Source: Methanobrevibacter ruminantium (lineage in GTDB: Archaea > Methanobacteriota > Methanobacteria > Methanobacteriales > Methanobacteriaceae). Taken from it: 64,000 nucleotides of DNA. The stretch is from contig NZ_JAEDCO010000001.1 of NCBI RefSeq assembly GCF_016294135.1, positions 128,412 through 192,411 on the forward strand. The letters run 5' to 3'. The notes beneath the pieces are model-generated. The model searched no databases and was not told the origin of the DNA. It worked only from the letters and a program-made list of their open reading frames with translations. Below, in pieces: positions 53,372 to 62,967 of this stretch (position 1 is its first letter; every line of letters begins with the position of its first letter). Made by a program: the position numbers and the translations under genes.

Positions 53372-55354
53372 CTATTTTGCAACATCTTCGAGAGCTGCTG
53401 CAATTTGTGCCATAATTTGTTCGGTTTTGAAGTGGTTTTGGTTCATAGCACCAGACGGACATGCACCTACACAGGTACCACATCCTTTACATAATGCAAC
53501 GTTAATAGCTGCGTGTTTGTCTGCGCCTTCACCTTCAATACTTACAGCACCGAATGGACATAATTCTACACATACTTCACATGCACCACATACAGTACTA
53601 TCAGTGTCAGCAGTAATAGGTTCGATTTCTACTTCACCTTTAGCCATTGGGATAGCTGCTCTAGATGCTGCTGCGGATCCTTGTGCTACTGCGTCAGGAA
53701 TATCTTTAGGACCTTGTGCTACACCAGCAATGTATACACCGTCAGTTAAAGTGTCAACAGGTCTGAGTTTTGGGTGAGCTTCCATGTAGAATCCGTCGGA
53801 AGTTCTGGATAAACCTAAGGTTTGTCTGAGTTCGTTAGATCCTTTAGGAGGTTCTAATCCTACAGATAATACAACTAAGTCGTAGGTGTATTCAGTTACT
53901 TTTCCGAGTAAGGTGTCTTCTGCTCTTACAGTTAAGGTTAAGTCATCGTTTTCGATGATTTCAGCAGGACGTCCTCTGATGAATTCAATTCCGTATTTTT
54001 CTTGGGAAGTTTTGTAGAACTCTTCGAATCCTTTACCGAATGAACGGATATCCATGTAGTAACAGGTTACTTCAGTGTCAGGTTCGTGGTCAATACATAA
54101 TTGAGCGTTTTTCATGGAGTACATACAACATACTCTTGAACAGTAGGATTTACCGATTTGTTCATCTCTTGAACCAACACAGTGGATGAATGCAACACGT
54201 TTAGGTTCTTTACCGTCAGATGGTTTTTGTACGTGACCACCAGTAGGACCAGATGCGTTGATCATTCTTTCAATTTCCATTGCGGTAATTACGTTAGTGT
54301 ATCTACCGTAACCGTATTCGTATTTTTCGGTTGGGTCATATGGGTCGTAACCGGTTGCTGCAATAATGGTACCAACATGGAGTTCGATTTCTTCTGGTTC
54401 CATGTTACGGTCGATTGCGTCAGGACCACATACGGTTTCACAAAGACCACAGTCGATACAGTAGTTTTTGTCGATAGTTGCACAGAGAGGTACTGCTTGA
54501 GGGAATGGGATGTAAGCTGCTCTTACCATACCTACACCTTCGTCGTAGTAGTTAGGTATTTCGATAGGACAGACTTCTTGACATTGTCCACATCCAGTAC
54601 AGTCATCTTCTTTAACGTATCTTGGTTTTTTCTCAACTTTTACAGTAAAGTTACCAATGTAACCGTCTACTTCTTTTACTTCTGCGTAAGTAATTAATTC
54701 AATGTTTTCGTGTTTGTTTGTGTCTACCATCTTAGGTGCGAGAATACACATGGAACAGTCTAAGGTAGGGAAGGTTTTGTCTAATTGACCCATTCTTCCA
54801 CCGATAGTTGGGTTTCTTTCTACCATGTAGGTTTTGAATCCCATATCCGCTAAGTCTAATGCAGATTGAATACCTGCTACTCCACCACCGATAACAAGAC
54901 ATTTGTTGTCTACTGCCACTTTAGAAGCTTCGAGAGGTTCTAATAATCTTGCTTTTGCAACAGCCATACGAGTTAAGTCTTTTGCTTTTGCAGTTGCTTC
55001 AGCAGGTTGGGTCATGTGTACCCAAGAGTCTTGTTCTCTTAAGTTAGCAAATTCAAATAAGAACTTGTTTAATCCAGCTTCTTCTACACATCTTCTGAAG
55101 GTAGGTTCGTGAAGTCTTGGAGAACATGCTGCTACTACGATTCTGTTTAAGTTGTGTTCTTTAATGTCTTCTTGAATAAGACTTTGACCTGGGTCAGAAC
55201 ACATGTATTTGTAATCTTTTGCAATAACTACGTTAGGTAAAGTTTTTGCGTATTCTGCTACTTCAGGACAGTTTACGACTCCACCAACGTTTACACCACA
55301 GTGGCAAACATATACTCCCACTCTAATTTCTTCGTTATTAATTTCTTCTGCCAT
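53372..55354 (-). CDS. hdrA: CoB-CoM heterodisulfide reductase iron-sulfur subunit A
   Basis: HdrA carries the bifurcating FAD of the soluble HdrABC-MvhADG complex that couples H2 oxidation to reduction of ferredoxin and the CoM-S-S-CoB heterodisulfide. The 660-residue protein has the N-terminal cysteine domain (VCHCG, C29, C52, C77), the FAD motif VIGGGVAGIQSA at about 154-165, C200/C203 in TLDCSMCILAPK, and four ferredoxin motifs: CTGCGQCQEVCP, CIDCGLCETVCG, CGACEVCVELCP and CKGCGTCVGACP. All are complete and selenocysteine is not used. The start follows AAGGTGATTTA. hdrB and hdrC are not adjacent, as is usual in Methanobacteriales. Confidence 0.97.
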   Translation of the reverse strand: MAEEINNEEIRVGVYVCHCGVNVGGVVNCPEVAEYAKTLPNVVIAKDYKYMCSDPGQSLIQEDIKEHNLNRIVVAACSPRLHEPTFRRCVEEAGLNKFLFEFANLREQDSWVHMTQPAEATAKAKDLTRMAVAKARLLEPLEASKVAVDNKCLVIGGGVAGIQSALDLADMGFKTYMVERNPTIGGRMGQLDKTFPTLDCSMCILAPKMVDTNKHENIELITYAEVKEVDGYIGNFTVKVEKKPRYVKEDDCTGCGQCQEVCPIEIPNYYDEGVGMVRAAYIPFPQAVPLCATIDKNYCIDCGLCETVCGPDAIDRNMEPEEIELHVGTIIAATGYDPYDPTEKYEYGYGRYTNVITAMEIERMINASGPTGGHVQKPSDGKEPKRVAFIHCVGSRDEQIGKSYCSRVCCMYSMKNAQLCIDHEPDTEVTCYYMDIRSFGKGFEEFYKTSQEKYGIEFIRGRPAEIIENDDLTLTVRAEDTLLGKVTEYTYDLVVLSVGLEPPKGSNELRQTLGLSRTSDGFYMEAHPKLRPVDTLTDGVYIAGVAQGPKDIPDAVAQGSAAASRAAIPMAKGEVEIEPITADTDSTVCGACEVCVELCPFGAVSIEGEGADKHAAINVALCKGCGTCVGACPSGAMNQNHFKTEQIMAQIAAALEDVAK

Positions 55355-55965
55355 TAAATCACCTTGTACAAGTAAAATGATTAATCATTTGATCTAATTT
55401 TTTAAATATATTATATATAAAATATTAGACAGTTTAATTTTTCTAAAAAGTGAATATATAAAGGTTTCTATAAATAAGTAGGAGTAAAGTATATATATGA
55501 AGAAATTTTAAATTGATTAAAGGTGGATAAATTAACAAATAACGATTATTTAGAATTATTTTAATTAAATAATATTAAATAATGAGTTATATAAGAAATA
55601 AAATAAATTTACATCTTTTAATTGGAAAATAAAATAGATTTTGATAAGCCTAAAAAATAAAAAAAATACAATGAAAATTTCAAAAAAGGGTGGAAAAGCC
55701 TTTAAAAATTGAAAAATTTCCGAACAAAAATTAGAGTCCTAATCAATTAAAAATTAATTTAAATAAAAAATAGTTATTATTAAGTTAAAAAAATGATTAT
55801 TGATAATTTTAAAGCTTAAATAGTAATAAATTAAGATTATTTTAAAATTTAAGCTAATCTAAATCATAATAAAAGTAGTGTAACCTTTTATGCAACACCA
55901 AAATACCATGAAATTATGCCAATTAAAATAAGTAAAAAAATTGATGAAAATCCATTAAATGTTCG
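55355..55965. other. Promoter region of hdrA and AT-rich gap
   Basis: A 611-bp gap. On the minus strand ATTTTATATATAA (55423-55411) is a strong TATA box for hdrA, giving a leader of roughly 30 nt that contains AAGGTGAT. The rest is A/T-rich, with TATA-like words at 55455-55495 and no ORF, tRNA or clear terminator. A weak 4-bp hairpin-like GTGT/ACAC near 55878-55895 lies in the region after the AEC transporter gene. Confidence 0.6.
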
Positions 55966-56871
55966 TTAAAGGATAAACATTAAGAATATAGGAATTGTTA
56001 CAAGACTGAATACTGTGGATGTGAAAATGCAATCAGAAGTAAGTTCCCAATCCAATCTATAGGTAACGGCCAATACCAATCCCAACATTGCAGATGACAT
56101 AGCAGCTTCAATAAATCCAATAGTATGTTCAAATCCGGTTATGTGAAGTAAAGACAATACTCCTAATGCGATTAAAGGATAAATGATCAATTTTATAATT
56201 GAGGCCAAACCTACCTCCTTGAAATGATGCTTCAAGCCATCGATCTTTAAGGACAATCCTAATGATATCATAATGAGTGGAATGGTAGCCCCTGCCAAAT
56301 AGGTCACCACAGTAGACCCGACAGAGGTAATTGGAATACTGAATATGTTGAATGTTATTCCCAATATGATTGACCATAGAGGCAGGAAGGTTAAGATCTT
56401 TCGAATACCAACCTTAATTTCACCATCAAAAATCAATATCAAAATAAAGCTTAAGACTACAAAAATTATTGAAGTGGAAATATCACAGAATACAGCCCTT
56501 ATCATGCCGGCATTACCAAAGATTCCTTGAGTGATAGGATAACCTAAAAAACCTGTGTTTCCTAAAACCACAACTATGACAAGACTCCAAATTTTCCTCT
56601 TGTCCCATCCTAAAAAATTAAGTAGCAAATAAGTTAATACTCCCACTATTAAACTAGTTATTAACATGTAAACTGTTAAAATACTTAATCTTGGAAGCAA
56701 GGAAACATCAGCAGTATACAAAGCATTGAAAATCATACATGGTAGAGCCATATTGATTACTATATTATTTAGTGTTTCGACATCCTCCTCTTTCAAAAGA
56801 CCAATCTTTTTAGATAAGGTCCCTACCAATATCATCACAATGATTGAAACAATAATAATCCTATAGTCCAT
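55966..56871 (-). CDS. AEC family transporter
   Basis: The ~301-residue protein has ten hydrophobic segments in two halves with the auxin efflux carrier family's pattern: KKIGLLKEEDVETLNNIVIN MALPC near the start, VLGNTGFLGYPIT at the helix-4 break and LGLSLKIDGLKHH in the middle. Such carriers export organic acids or related compounds in prokaryotes; the substrate is unknown. The ATG at 56871 is preferred to a TTG seven codons upstream. It is a lone gene next to the radA region. Confidence 0.88.
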   Translation of the reverse strand: MDYRIIIVSIIVMILVGTLSKKIGLLKEEDVETLNNIVINMALPCMIFNALYTADVSLLPRLSILTVYMLITSLIVGVLTYLLLNFLGWDKRKIWSLVIVVVLGNTGFLGYPITQGIFGNAGMIRAVFCDISTSIIFVVLSFILILIFDGEIKVGIRKILTFLPLWSIILGITFNIFSIPITSVGSTVVTYLAGATIPLIMISLGLSLKIDGLKHHFKEVGLASIIKLIIYPLIALGVLSLLHITGFEHTIGFIEAAMSSAMLGLVLAVTYRLDWELTSDCIFTSTVFSLVTIPIFLMFIL

Positions 56872-57004
56872 ACAACCAACTAAATAATTCAATAATTAAA
56901 AAAATAAAATATGTTAATAAATTAAATTTATTAAAATAAGTTAAAATAGTTTTTGTAAAATTGAAAAAAAATAATGAAAATAAAAAAAGAAATAATTAGG
57001 AGTT

Positions 57005-57054
57005 ATTACTCCCAATTAGTGAAAATGTTTTAATCAAATTTTTTAAAAGTTTGC
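57005..57054 (-). repeat. Dispersed repeat after radA (copy B)
   Basis: This sequence abuts the radA stop codon and closely matches 51593-51644 after glyA. In addition GGAGT (56999-57003) pairs with ACTCC (57008-57012) around TATT. Both copies lie in the same orientation at 3' ends of minus-strand genes. Copy A has an extra hairpin that copy B lacks. Confidence 0.7.
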
Positions 57055-57990
57055 TTAGTCCACAATACCATCAGTAGTTACTTTAAATACAGCTTCTCCT
57101 TCCGGTAAGTGAGGACTGTCTACTAATCTAGCGATTCTCTTACCTGCTAAACCTTTCTTCAACCAGATTCTGTAAGTGGAAGCGTGCCCTAATACGTGTC
57201 CACCAATAGCTTTTGTTGGACTTCCGAAGAAGGCATCAGGTCTTGCTTGAACTTGGTTTGTAAGGAAAACTGCAACATTGTAGGTATTTGCAACTTGTTG
57301 CAATGCATGCAAGTGTTGGTTTAATTTTTGTTGTCTTACAGCTAAGGATTCTCTTCCAACATATTCTGCTCTGAAGTGTGCCATAAGGGAGTCAACAATG
57401 ACCAATCTCACATTAACACCACTTTGAATCAATTCATTGATCTTTTCAGCCATCAAGATTTGGTGAGAAGAGTTGAATGCTCTTGCAATGTGAATTTTTC
57501 TTAAGACTTCTTCATGGTCAAGCCCAAATGCATCTGCGATTTGTTCTACCCTTTCAGGTCTGAAAGTGTTTTCTGTATCAATGAATACACATTCTCCATC
57601 TAAACCACCTTTTTCTTTAGGCAATTGGACAGTAACAGCCAATTCGTGAGAAATTTGACTTTTACCTGATCCGAATTCACCGAAAACTTCAGTAATAGCT
57701 TGGGTTTCGATTCCACCACCGATTAACTCATCTACACCTTTACTTCCAGTGGTTATACGGCCAACATCACGTCTTCTTTCCATTACATCAAATGCTGTTT
57801 CAAAATCAATTTTTTCAGCTCTACGTGCTGCTTCAATAACTTTTTCAGCTACTCCTTCACCGATTTCTGCCTTTACAGCTAATTCTTTAGCAGTAGCAGT
57901 AGCTAATCTCATCATATCAGCAAAACCAGCTTCTCTTAATTTTTCAGCAGTTTTTTCTCCAACATTAGGTAAGTCTTCAAGTTCTACCAT
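57055..57990 (-). CDS. radA: DNA repair and recombination protein RadA
   Basis: RadA is the archaeal RecA/Rad51 recombinase that forms filaments on ssDNA and pairs strands. The 311-residue protein has an N-terminal helix-hairpin-helix domain (LEDLPNVGEKTAEKLREAGF), Walker A GEFGSGKSQISHE, Walker B LVIVDSLMAHFR, and the L2 region FLTNQVQARPDAF. The ATG at 57990 follows GGTTGATATTT, which excludes an ATG seven codons upstream. rpa lies 55 bp upstream on the same strand, a logical pair since RPA coats ssDNA that RadA then takes over. Confidence 0.97.
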   Translation of the reverse strand: MVELEDLPNVGEKTAEKLREAGFADMMRLATATAKELAVKAEIGEGVAEKVIEAARRAEKIDFETAFDVMERRRDVGRITTGSKGVDELIGGGIETQAITEVFGEFGSGKSQISHELAVTVQLPKEKGGLDGECVFIDTENTFRPERVEQIADAFGLDHEEVLRKIHIARAFNSSHQILMAEKINELIQSGVNVRLVIVDSLMAHFRAEYVGRESLAVRQQKLNQHLHALQQVANTYNVAVFLTNQVQARPDAFFGSPTKAIGGHVLGHASTYRIWLKKGLAGKRIARLVDSPHLPEGEAVFKVTTDGIVD

Positions 57991-58045
57991 AAATATCAAC
58001 CCATTAAACAAATTTATTAAAGTTCATCATACTATAAATCAAGGC

Positions 58046-60511
58046 TTAAAACTCATTTTTAAAAATCTTTTTAGGTCTAAGCCTTATTTCTTCATCATAA
58101 TTATTGTAAGTTACATCAGCAAGCAATTCTAAGGTTCTTCCTTCAAGATCCATTGCTTTAGTTTCCAAGAATCCAATATCCCCTTCACTTTCCTCATATA
58201 AGGCAACTATATCATCATGTTTCATATCCAATAATTGTTCAACCAATTCATTGAAGAAAGTTACTTGAATTTCGCCAGTATCATCAGTGAGTTTTCCAGG
58301 AAGCATCAATAGATATTTAGGTTTATCTATATAATTTCCACAATGAGGACATTCCTCTTCATCCTCATCTTCAAGTGTACGGTTACAGACAGGACATTTT
58401 GGCATTAAAATCCTTTCTATGAATGGATCTGAGAATGTACCTTTTATTTTTACGCTTCTATCTTCCAATTCAAGACCTGCAATGTCTTTTGAAGTGTACA
58501 ATATGTTTTGCAATTCTTCAATGTCTGGAAGACTGGTTAATTCATTGTAGGACGGCTGCAATATATTAGTTGAATTGCCTATGGACAACTCTACACGATT
58601 GCTCATATCATTGTAGTTGATACGTGGATTTTGGATTTTGATTGCCTCATTGATATCATAAGGCAAATTGGTCTTATCGTCCCATAATGTTACTGGTATG
58701 AAGCCTGAATCGTCACCGATTGTCATGTTTCTAACTAAACCTTTAGTTCCATCTTGCCTTTCGAATTCACGAGTGTCCTCAATTTCCAAGATTCTTGCTA
58801 CAACTTTGATGTTCATGTCATCTTCATCTATATCAAAGATCTTCTTAGTTTCATAGATTTGCTCTTCTAACTCTTCAAATGAAGGCAAATCAGATGATTC
58901 AGCATCAGTAAGCTCAATCACTCTAGTTGTTTTTCCAACATTAAGTTCGACTTCGTACATTCCTAATCTGGTTCTGGCATTTTCAACTTGATATGCTTTT
59001 CCAATGCCATAGGAAGCTTCTGCCTTCTCATCCCAGAATGAGATTCTCACTTTTCCAGTTGAGTCTGCAATATCTCCAGAACGAACAAAACCGGTAGTGC
59101 CGTCATCCCTTTGGAATGAATGGGAATCGTTAAGGGTGATTAATCTACCAATGATATCAACTTCCTCTCCATCATCTTCATGATCTTGAACTTCTCTAAT
59201 GGTGATTGGACCCAATTTACTTGCAATTTCATTTAAACTTTCAGCTAAATCTTCATTTTCTTCAGGATTAACTCTTAATTCTGTATTCCAATTGGTGTTT
59301 ACTCTGTATCCACTGGTTGCATAATCATCGTATTCGATATTACCGCCCATAACTTTAAGGATATCTCCTTTGGATACTTTTAGTTTAGTGTCATCTCCCC
59401 AGAGAGTGACTCTTATGGAGCCAGTTTCATCAGTGATTTCAATTGATTTCACGAAACCTTTGGTTCCATCCTGTCTATCAAATTGGATAGTGTCTTGGAT
59501 TTTAGTTACAATACCTATCAAAGTAACATCCTTGATTTCTTGGGCTCCACCAATTTTGATGATGTTTTCCTCATATTCAGGAATGTCATAGTCTCCTTCA
59601 ACCTTAAGGATTCTACCGTCCCAATGGGATAATGAGATTTCACCGTTTCTTTCTCTGGATTGCTCATTAAGGATTTTGACAATGTCTCCTTCTTTCAAAT
59701 CAAGAGTGTCAATTAATTTAACGTCCTTATTCCATAATGTGTAAGCGATTTTTCCAGTCTTATCCTGAATTTCAAGTGAAGTCACTTTTCCTTTCTTACC
59801 ATTGCTTTCATATGAATGAGGAGTAGGAACCCTGATTAATCTTCCGATAATGCTAACCTTTTCATCAGGAACAATATCTGCAATTGAAACAATTTTTTCT
59901 TCATAAACCGGGAACTCCGCAATGTTGTTTGGATAGTTTTCACTTGTCTCATCTATTGATCTAAGCAAAGATCTGGGACGTAATGAAAACTCTTTGCCTC
60001 CTCTGAAACCATCCTTACAATCAATCTCTGAAATTTCAACAATGTCTCCTTCACTGATATGCTTGAGATGCTTAATGTTTTCAGACCAGAGAACAAGTCT
60101 TACTTCACCTGTATTATCAGCAATTTGCATATTTGCAAGCTGTCCATCCTCTCCTTTTCTTGAAGTGAATGATTTCGGATTGGAAATAGACATTACTCTT
60201 GCAATAACACTAAATCCTTGACGACCCGGTTCAACTTCAGCAATTGTTTTTGGAGTGTCAACATCAAAATTAGATACAGTTTCGCCTTTAGTTTCCTCAC
60301 CAGTGAATGGATTTACCACCATATCTATGAAATCTTTATCACTGAAAAAGGAAGCATCTTTGTATTCTTCTTTAAATTTATTAAATTTGTCTATGAATTC
60401 ATCTTTTGATAAAGCGTCTTGAACTTTTTCCCAACCATCTTTAATGTATTGGAAATCTTCTTCACTAATATCTTCAGCTAAATTCATTCCATTGAAAAAT
60501 TCTTTATCCAT
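58046..60511 (-). CDS. rpa: Replication factor A (RPA), multiple OB folds plus zinc finger
   Basis: Single-stranded DNA-binding protein for replication and repair. The 821-residue chain contains five tandem OB-fold domains recognisable by their repeated core: FTSRKGEDGQLANMQIADNTG, HSYESNGKKGKVTSLEIQD, IQFDRQDGTKGFVKSIEIT, HSFQRDDGTTGFVRSGDIA and REFERQDGTKGLVRNMTIG, each followed by a VTLW/TLW/SFW strand. A sixth, C-terminal domain has a zinc finger (CPVC and CPHC) and FFNELVEQLL. This is longer than many euryarchaeal RPAs. radA follows 55 bp downstream. The upstream leader has a large inverted repeat. Confidence 0.93.
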   Translation of the reverse strand: MDKEFFNGMNLAEDISEEDFQYIKDGWEKVQDALSKDEFIDKFNKFKEEYKDASFFSDKDFIDMVVNPFTGEETKGETVSNFDVDTPKTIAEVEPGRQGFSVIARVMSISNPKSFTSRKGEDGQLANMQIADNTGEVRLVLWSENIKHLKHISEGDIVEISEIDCKDGFRGGKEFSLRPRSLLRSIDETSENYPNNIAEFPVYEEKIVSIADIVPDEKVSIIGRLIRVPTPHSYESNGKKGKVTSLEIQDKTGKIAYTLWNKDVKLIDTLDLKEGDIVKILNEQSRERNGEISLSHWDGRILKVEGDYDIPEYEENIIKIGGAQEIKDVTLIGIVTKIQDTIQFDRQDGTKGFVKSIEITDETGSIRVTLWGDDTKLKVSKGDILKVMGGNIEYDDYATSGYRVNTNWNTELRVNPEENEDLAESLNEIASKLGPITIREVQDHEDDGEEVDIIGRLITLNDSHSFQRDDGTTGFVRSGDIADSTGKVRISFWDEKAEASYGIGKAYQVENARTRLGMYEVELNVGKTTRVIELTDAESSDLPSFEELEEQIYETKKIFDIDEDDMNIKVVARILEIEDTREFERQDGTKGLVRNMTIGDDSGFIPVTLWDDKTNLPYDINEAIKIQNPRINYNDMSNRVELSIGNSTNILQPSYNELTSLPDIEELQNILYTSKDIAGLELEDRSVKIKGTFSDPFIERILMPKCPVCNRTLEDEDEEECPHCGNYIDKPKYLLMLPGKLTDDTGEIQVTFFNELVEQLLDMKHDDIVALYEESEGDIGFLETKAMDLEGRTLELLADVTYNNYDEEIRLRPKKIFKNEF

Positions 60512-60561
60512 ACCAAACCCTCGTTTTTTTTAAATTATAAATTTAGTAAAAATAATCAAAT

Positions 60562-60640
60562 AAAATAATGATCATTTGACAATTTGCCATTCACTTAAAG
60601 TTTTTTGAAATAAGTGTTGATTAACTATGATCATTATTTT
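60562..60640 (-). promoter_or_regulatory. Nested inverted repeat in the rpa leader
   Basis: AAAATAATGATCA (60562-60574) is perfectly complementary to TGATCATTATTTT (60628-60640), a 13-bp stem. Inside it CACTTA (60592-60597) pairs with TAAGTG (60611-60616). A TATA box on the minus strand (ATTATATATAGC, about 60679-60690) would start transcription near 60655, so the whole structure would be in the rpa mRNA leader about 50 nt before the ATG. Each arm also contains the small palindrome ATGATCAT, so two protein-binding sites 56 bp apart are an alternative reading. Confidence 0.6.
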
Positions 60641-61376
60641 ATCACAATTTTTTCAAGTTAAATTATAATTTAATTTTTGCTATATATAATAATTAAGACA
60701 GAGCATTTGAAAACTAATAGTACCCTTTCAACTGAAAAAATAAAGGACAACAAAACGGCCCATTAATCCCCAAAGCCTTTTTAAAAATGTAACCATATAA
60801 GATAATCAAATAATGAAATAAGAATAAATAATCATAAAACAAACATTTGTAAAATAAACGATTCTTAAAATTTATCAAACATTTTATTTTTTAAAATTTA
60901 TTTTTCAAATCATTAAATTCATTATAATTATATATTTATAATCTATATTATTTTAATATTTTTAATATTGGAATTTTTAAAAAATTCTTAGATAAACAAA
61001 TCACAATAATTATCAAATCATGTTAAATTCTTAAACGAAAATCATTAGGATTCAAGTATAAATATTAAAACATTGTAGCTTATAAAAGTTATGTACATAT
61101 CGCAAATTAAAATTTTTTGTTTATTCTAATTTCAAAACTTTCAATCTATGTGGCAAATTTTTAAAAATTAAGTCTGTAATTATCAATTAAATAACTAAAT
61201 ATATAAAGATATGCTTTTTTTCATTAAAATAATACAAAATTGCATTAATTTAGCAATTTTAAGTGATAAAAACAATTTAATTAAAAAATAACAAGATTGA
61301 AACAATTTTAAAATGAGATAAAAAAATAGAATAATAATTGAAATTTCAAAGATTATGAAATTGACTAAAAAGATGA
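60641..61376. other. Long AT-rich gap before the polysaccharide genes
   Basis: A 736-bp gap. A TATA box near 60679-60690 reads on both strands. To its right, 60706-60790 is less A/T-rich than the surroundings (TTGAAA and TTTCAA at 60718-60741 can pair, then GGCCCATTAATCCCC and a T5 run), which hints at a small transcript but without a recognised family. From about 60800 to 61376 the sequence is A/T-rich with no ORF of note. It marks the change from housekeeping genes to the surface polysaccharide region. Confidence 0.4.
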
Positions 61377-62780
61377 TTAATATGCATTTTCATCTCTTTT
61401 GAAAATAGTCTTTAGCATGATTTGAATGTCTAAAGCCAAGCTCCAGTTTTCTACGTAACGAATATCGTATTCAATACGCTTTTCAATTGAAGTGTTTCCC
61501 CTATAACCATTGACTTGTGCAAGACCTGTAAGTCCTGGTCTTACCTGGTGCTTAACCATGTATTTAGGAATTGTCTTCTTGAACTGCTCAACAAAGTATG
61601 GCCTTTCCGGACGAGGGCCTACAACACTCATCTCCCTTTTCAATACATTGAAGAATTGAGGCAATTCGTCGATACTCATTTTTCTGATGAATGTTCCAAC
61701 TCTTGTTTTCCTTGGATCGTCTTGAGTTGTCCATTGGGATTTCTCTTCATCCTCATCCTGAACCTTCATGCTTCTGAACTTATACATCATGAATGGCTTT
61801 CCATTATACCCAATTCTTTCCTGCTTGAAGATAATTGGGCCTGGAGATTCCAATTTAATTGCAATAGCTGTAATCAGCATGATTGGAGAGGTTATTATAA
61901 TTGCAACAATAGCTACAAAATAATCCTCAATGATCTTCTTGAATTTGTTGAATGCATCATCTAAAGGAACATAACGTATATTTATGATTGGCAAATCATC
62001 AAGCATGTCAACAGAAGGCTTTGCAGGGAAGTACTTGTAATAATCGGGAATGATTTCCGCCTTGATTCCCTCTTCCTCACATGCATCCACTATCTCATTC
62101 AAGTGATAATAGTATTCCAAAGGAATAGCTATGACAACCCTATCGAACTTATGGGTTTTCAAGACATCAGACAAGTCTTTAAAGGTTCCTATGAATCTTA
62201 TTCCTTCAAAGGTTTTTCCTAAATGCTCTTTTCTTCCTAAGAAACCGCCAATGCTGTATCCTAAATAGGTCTTTGACTTGATTTTCTGTGCAAAATTGAA
62301 TGCCAAATCATTATCCCCAATAATGAGCATATGCTTTAAATTGCGATTGTTCACTCTCATAAACCTTAAGACAAAAACCACAAGAGCCCTTTCGATAATG
62401 GCAAAAACCATGCCGAATATGCTCAAGAGAAATAGCATGATCCTTGAGAAATCAGGCTGATTGATAACGAATAAAATAGCTACCAAGATGATGAAAGCCA
62501 TTATGTCCGCCTTGATTATGTCCTCTGCACCAGACAGTATGGAAGGCTTATTCCTGAATGGCTTATACAAGCCGAAAAAGTAGTATAAAAGGAGATAAGT
62601 TGGAATAATCGCTAAAACAGTAAATAAAAAGTAATCAATAAATGGCAAAGATCCTCCTAAAGAACCGAATAGAGTAGTTTTAAATCTAACATAGTAAGCT
62701 AGAACCAATGAAAATAGAATTACAAGAACATCTATTACAACAAGCAATGAATTCAATATTCTTTGATTTTCCTTAATCAT
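61377..62780 (-). CDS. Polyprenyl glycosylphosphotransferase (sugar transferase)
   Basis: Membrane enzyme of 467 residues that starts a polysaccharide or glycan by putting a sugar phosphate on a lipid carrier. N-terminal helices (about residues 10-130) are followed by a CoA-binding-like domain (HMLIIGDNDLAFNFAQKI) and a C-terminal bacterial sugar transferase domain with IKLESPGPIIFKQERIGYNG, MYKFRSM and VVGPRPERPYFVEQF. This is the WbaP/WcaJ-type architecture. The start follows AAGGAGTGGTAAA. The upstream glycosyltransferase gene on the same strand supports a surface-glycan cluster continuing beyond the window. Confidence 0.93.
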   Translation of the reverse strand: MIKENQRILNSLLVVIDVLVILFSLVLAYYVRFKTTLFGSLGGSLPFIDYFLFTVLAIIPTYLLLYYFFGLYKPFRNKPSILSGAEDIIKADIMAFIILVAILFVINQPDFSRIMLFLLSIFGMVFAIIERALVVFVLRFMRVNNRNLKHMLIIGDNDLAFNFAQKIKSKTYLGYSIGGFLGRKEHLGKTFEGIRFIGTFKDLSDVLKTHKFDRVVIAIPLEYYYHLNEIVDACEEEGIKAEIIPDYYKYFPAKPSVDMLDDLPIINIRYVPLDDAFNKFKKIIEDYFVAIVAIIITSPIMLITAIAIKLESPGPIIFKQERIGYNGKPFMMYKFRSMKVQDEDEEKSQWTTQDDPRKTRVGTFIRKMSIDELPQFFNVLKREMSVVGPRPERPYFVEQFKKTIPKYMVKHQVRPGLTGLAQVNGYRGNTSIEKRIEYDIRYVENWSLALDIQIMLKTIFKRDENAY

Positions 62781-62842
62781 TTTACCACTCCTTACTTTTG
62801 ATTACATTAATAAGAATTAATTATATAATTAAACATTTCTAT

Positions 62843-62884
62843 ACAATATTAATTATACAATATTGATTATACAATATTAATTTT
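62843..62884. repeat. Three tandem 14-bp repeats
   Basis: ACAATATTAATTAT, ACAATATTGATTAT and ACAATATTAATTTT follow one another in the 187-bp gap upstream of the sugar transferase. They may simply be slippage in A/T DNA, or a phase-variable spacing element in the promoter. Confidence 0.75.
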
Positions 62885-62967
62885 AAAATATATTGCTTAT
62901 AAAATTACCTAAATTTTTATGTCCAATTGATAAACATTTGACAGCCACTTTATGAATAGCGGATACT

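Noticed and set aside
53191..53403. 70-codon minus-strand frame in the hdrA-glyA gap
   Set aside because: It overlaps the hdrA 3' end, is almost all Phe, Lys, Asn and Ile from A/T runs, and has no ribosome site.
54182..54697. Long plus-strand open frame (171 codons) inside hdrA
   Set aside because: It is exactly antisense to the complete hdrA gene. The Val/Phe/Tyr/Cys-rich translation is the mirror of hdrA codon use, and it has no ribosome site.
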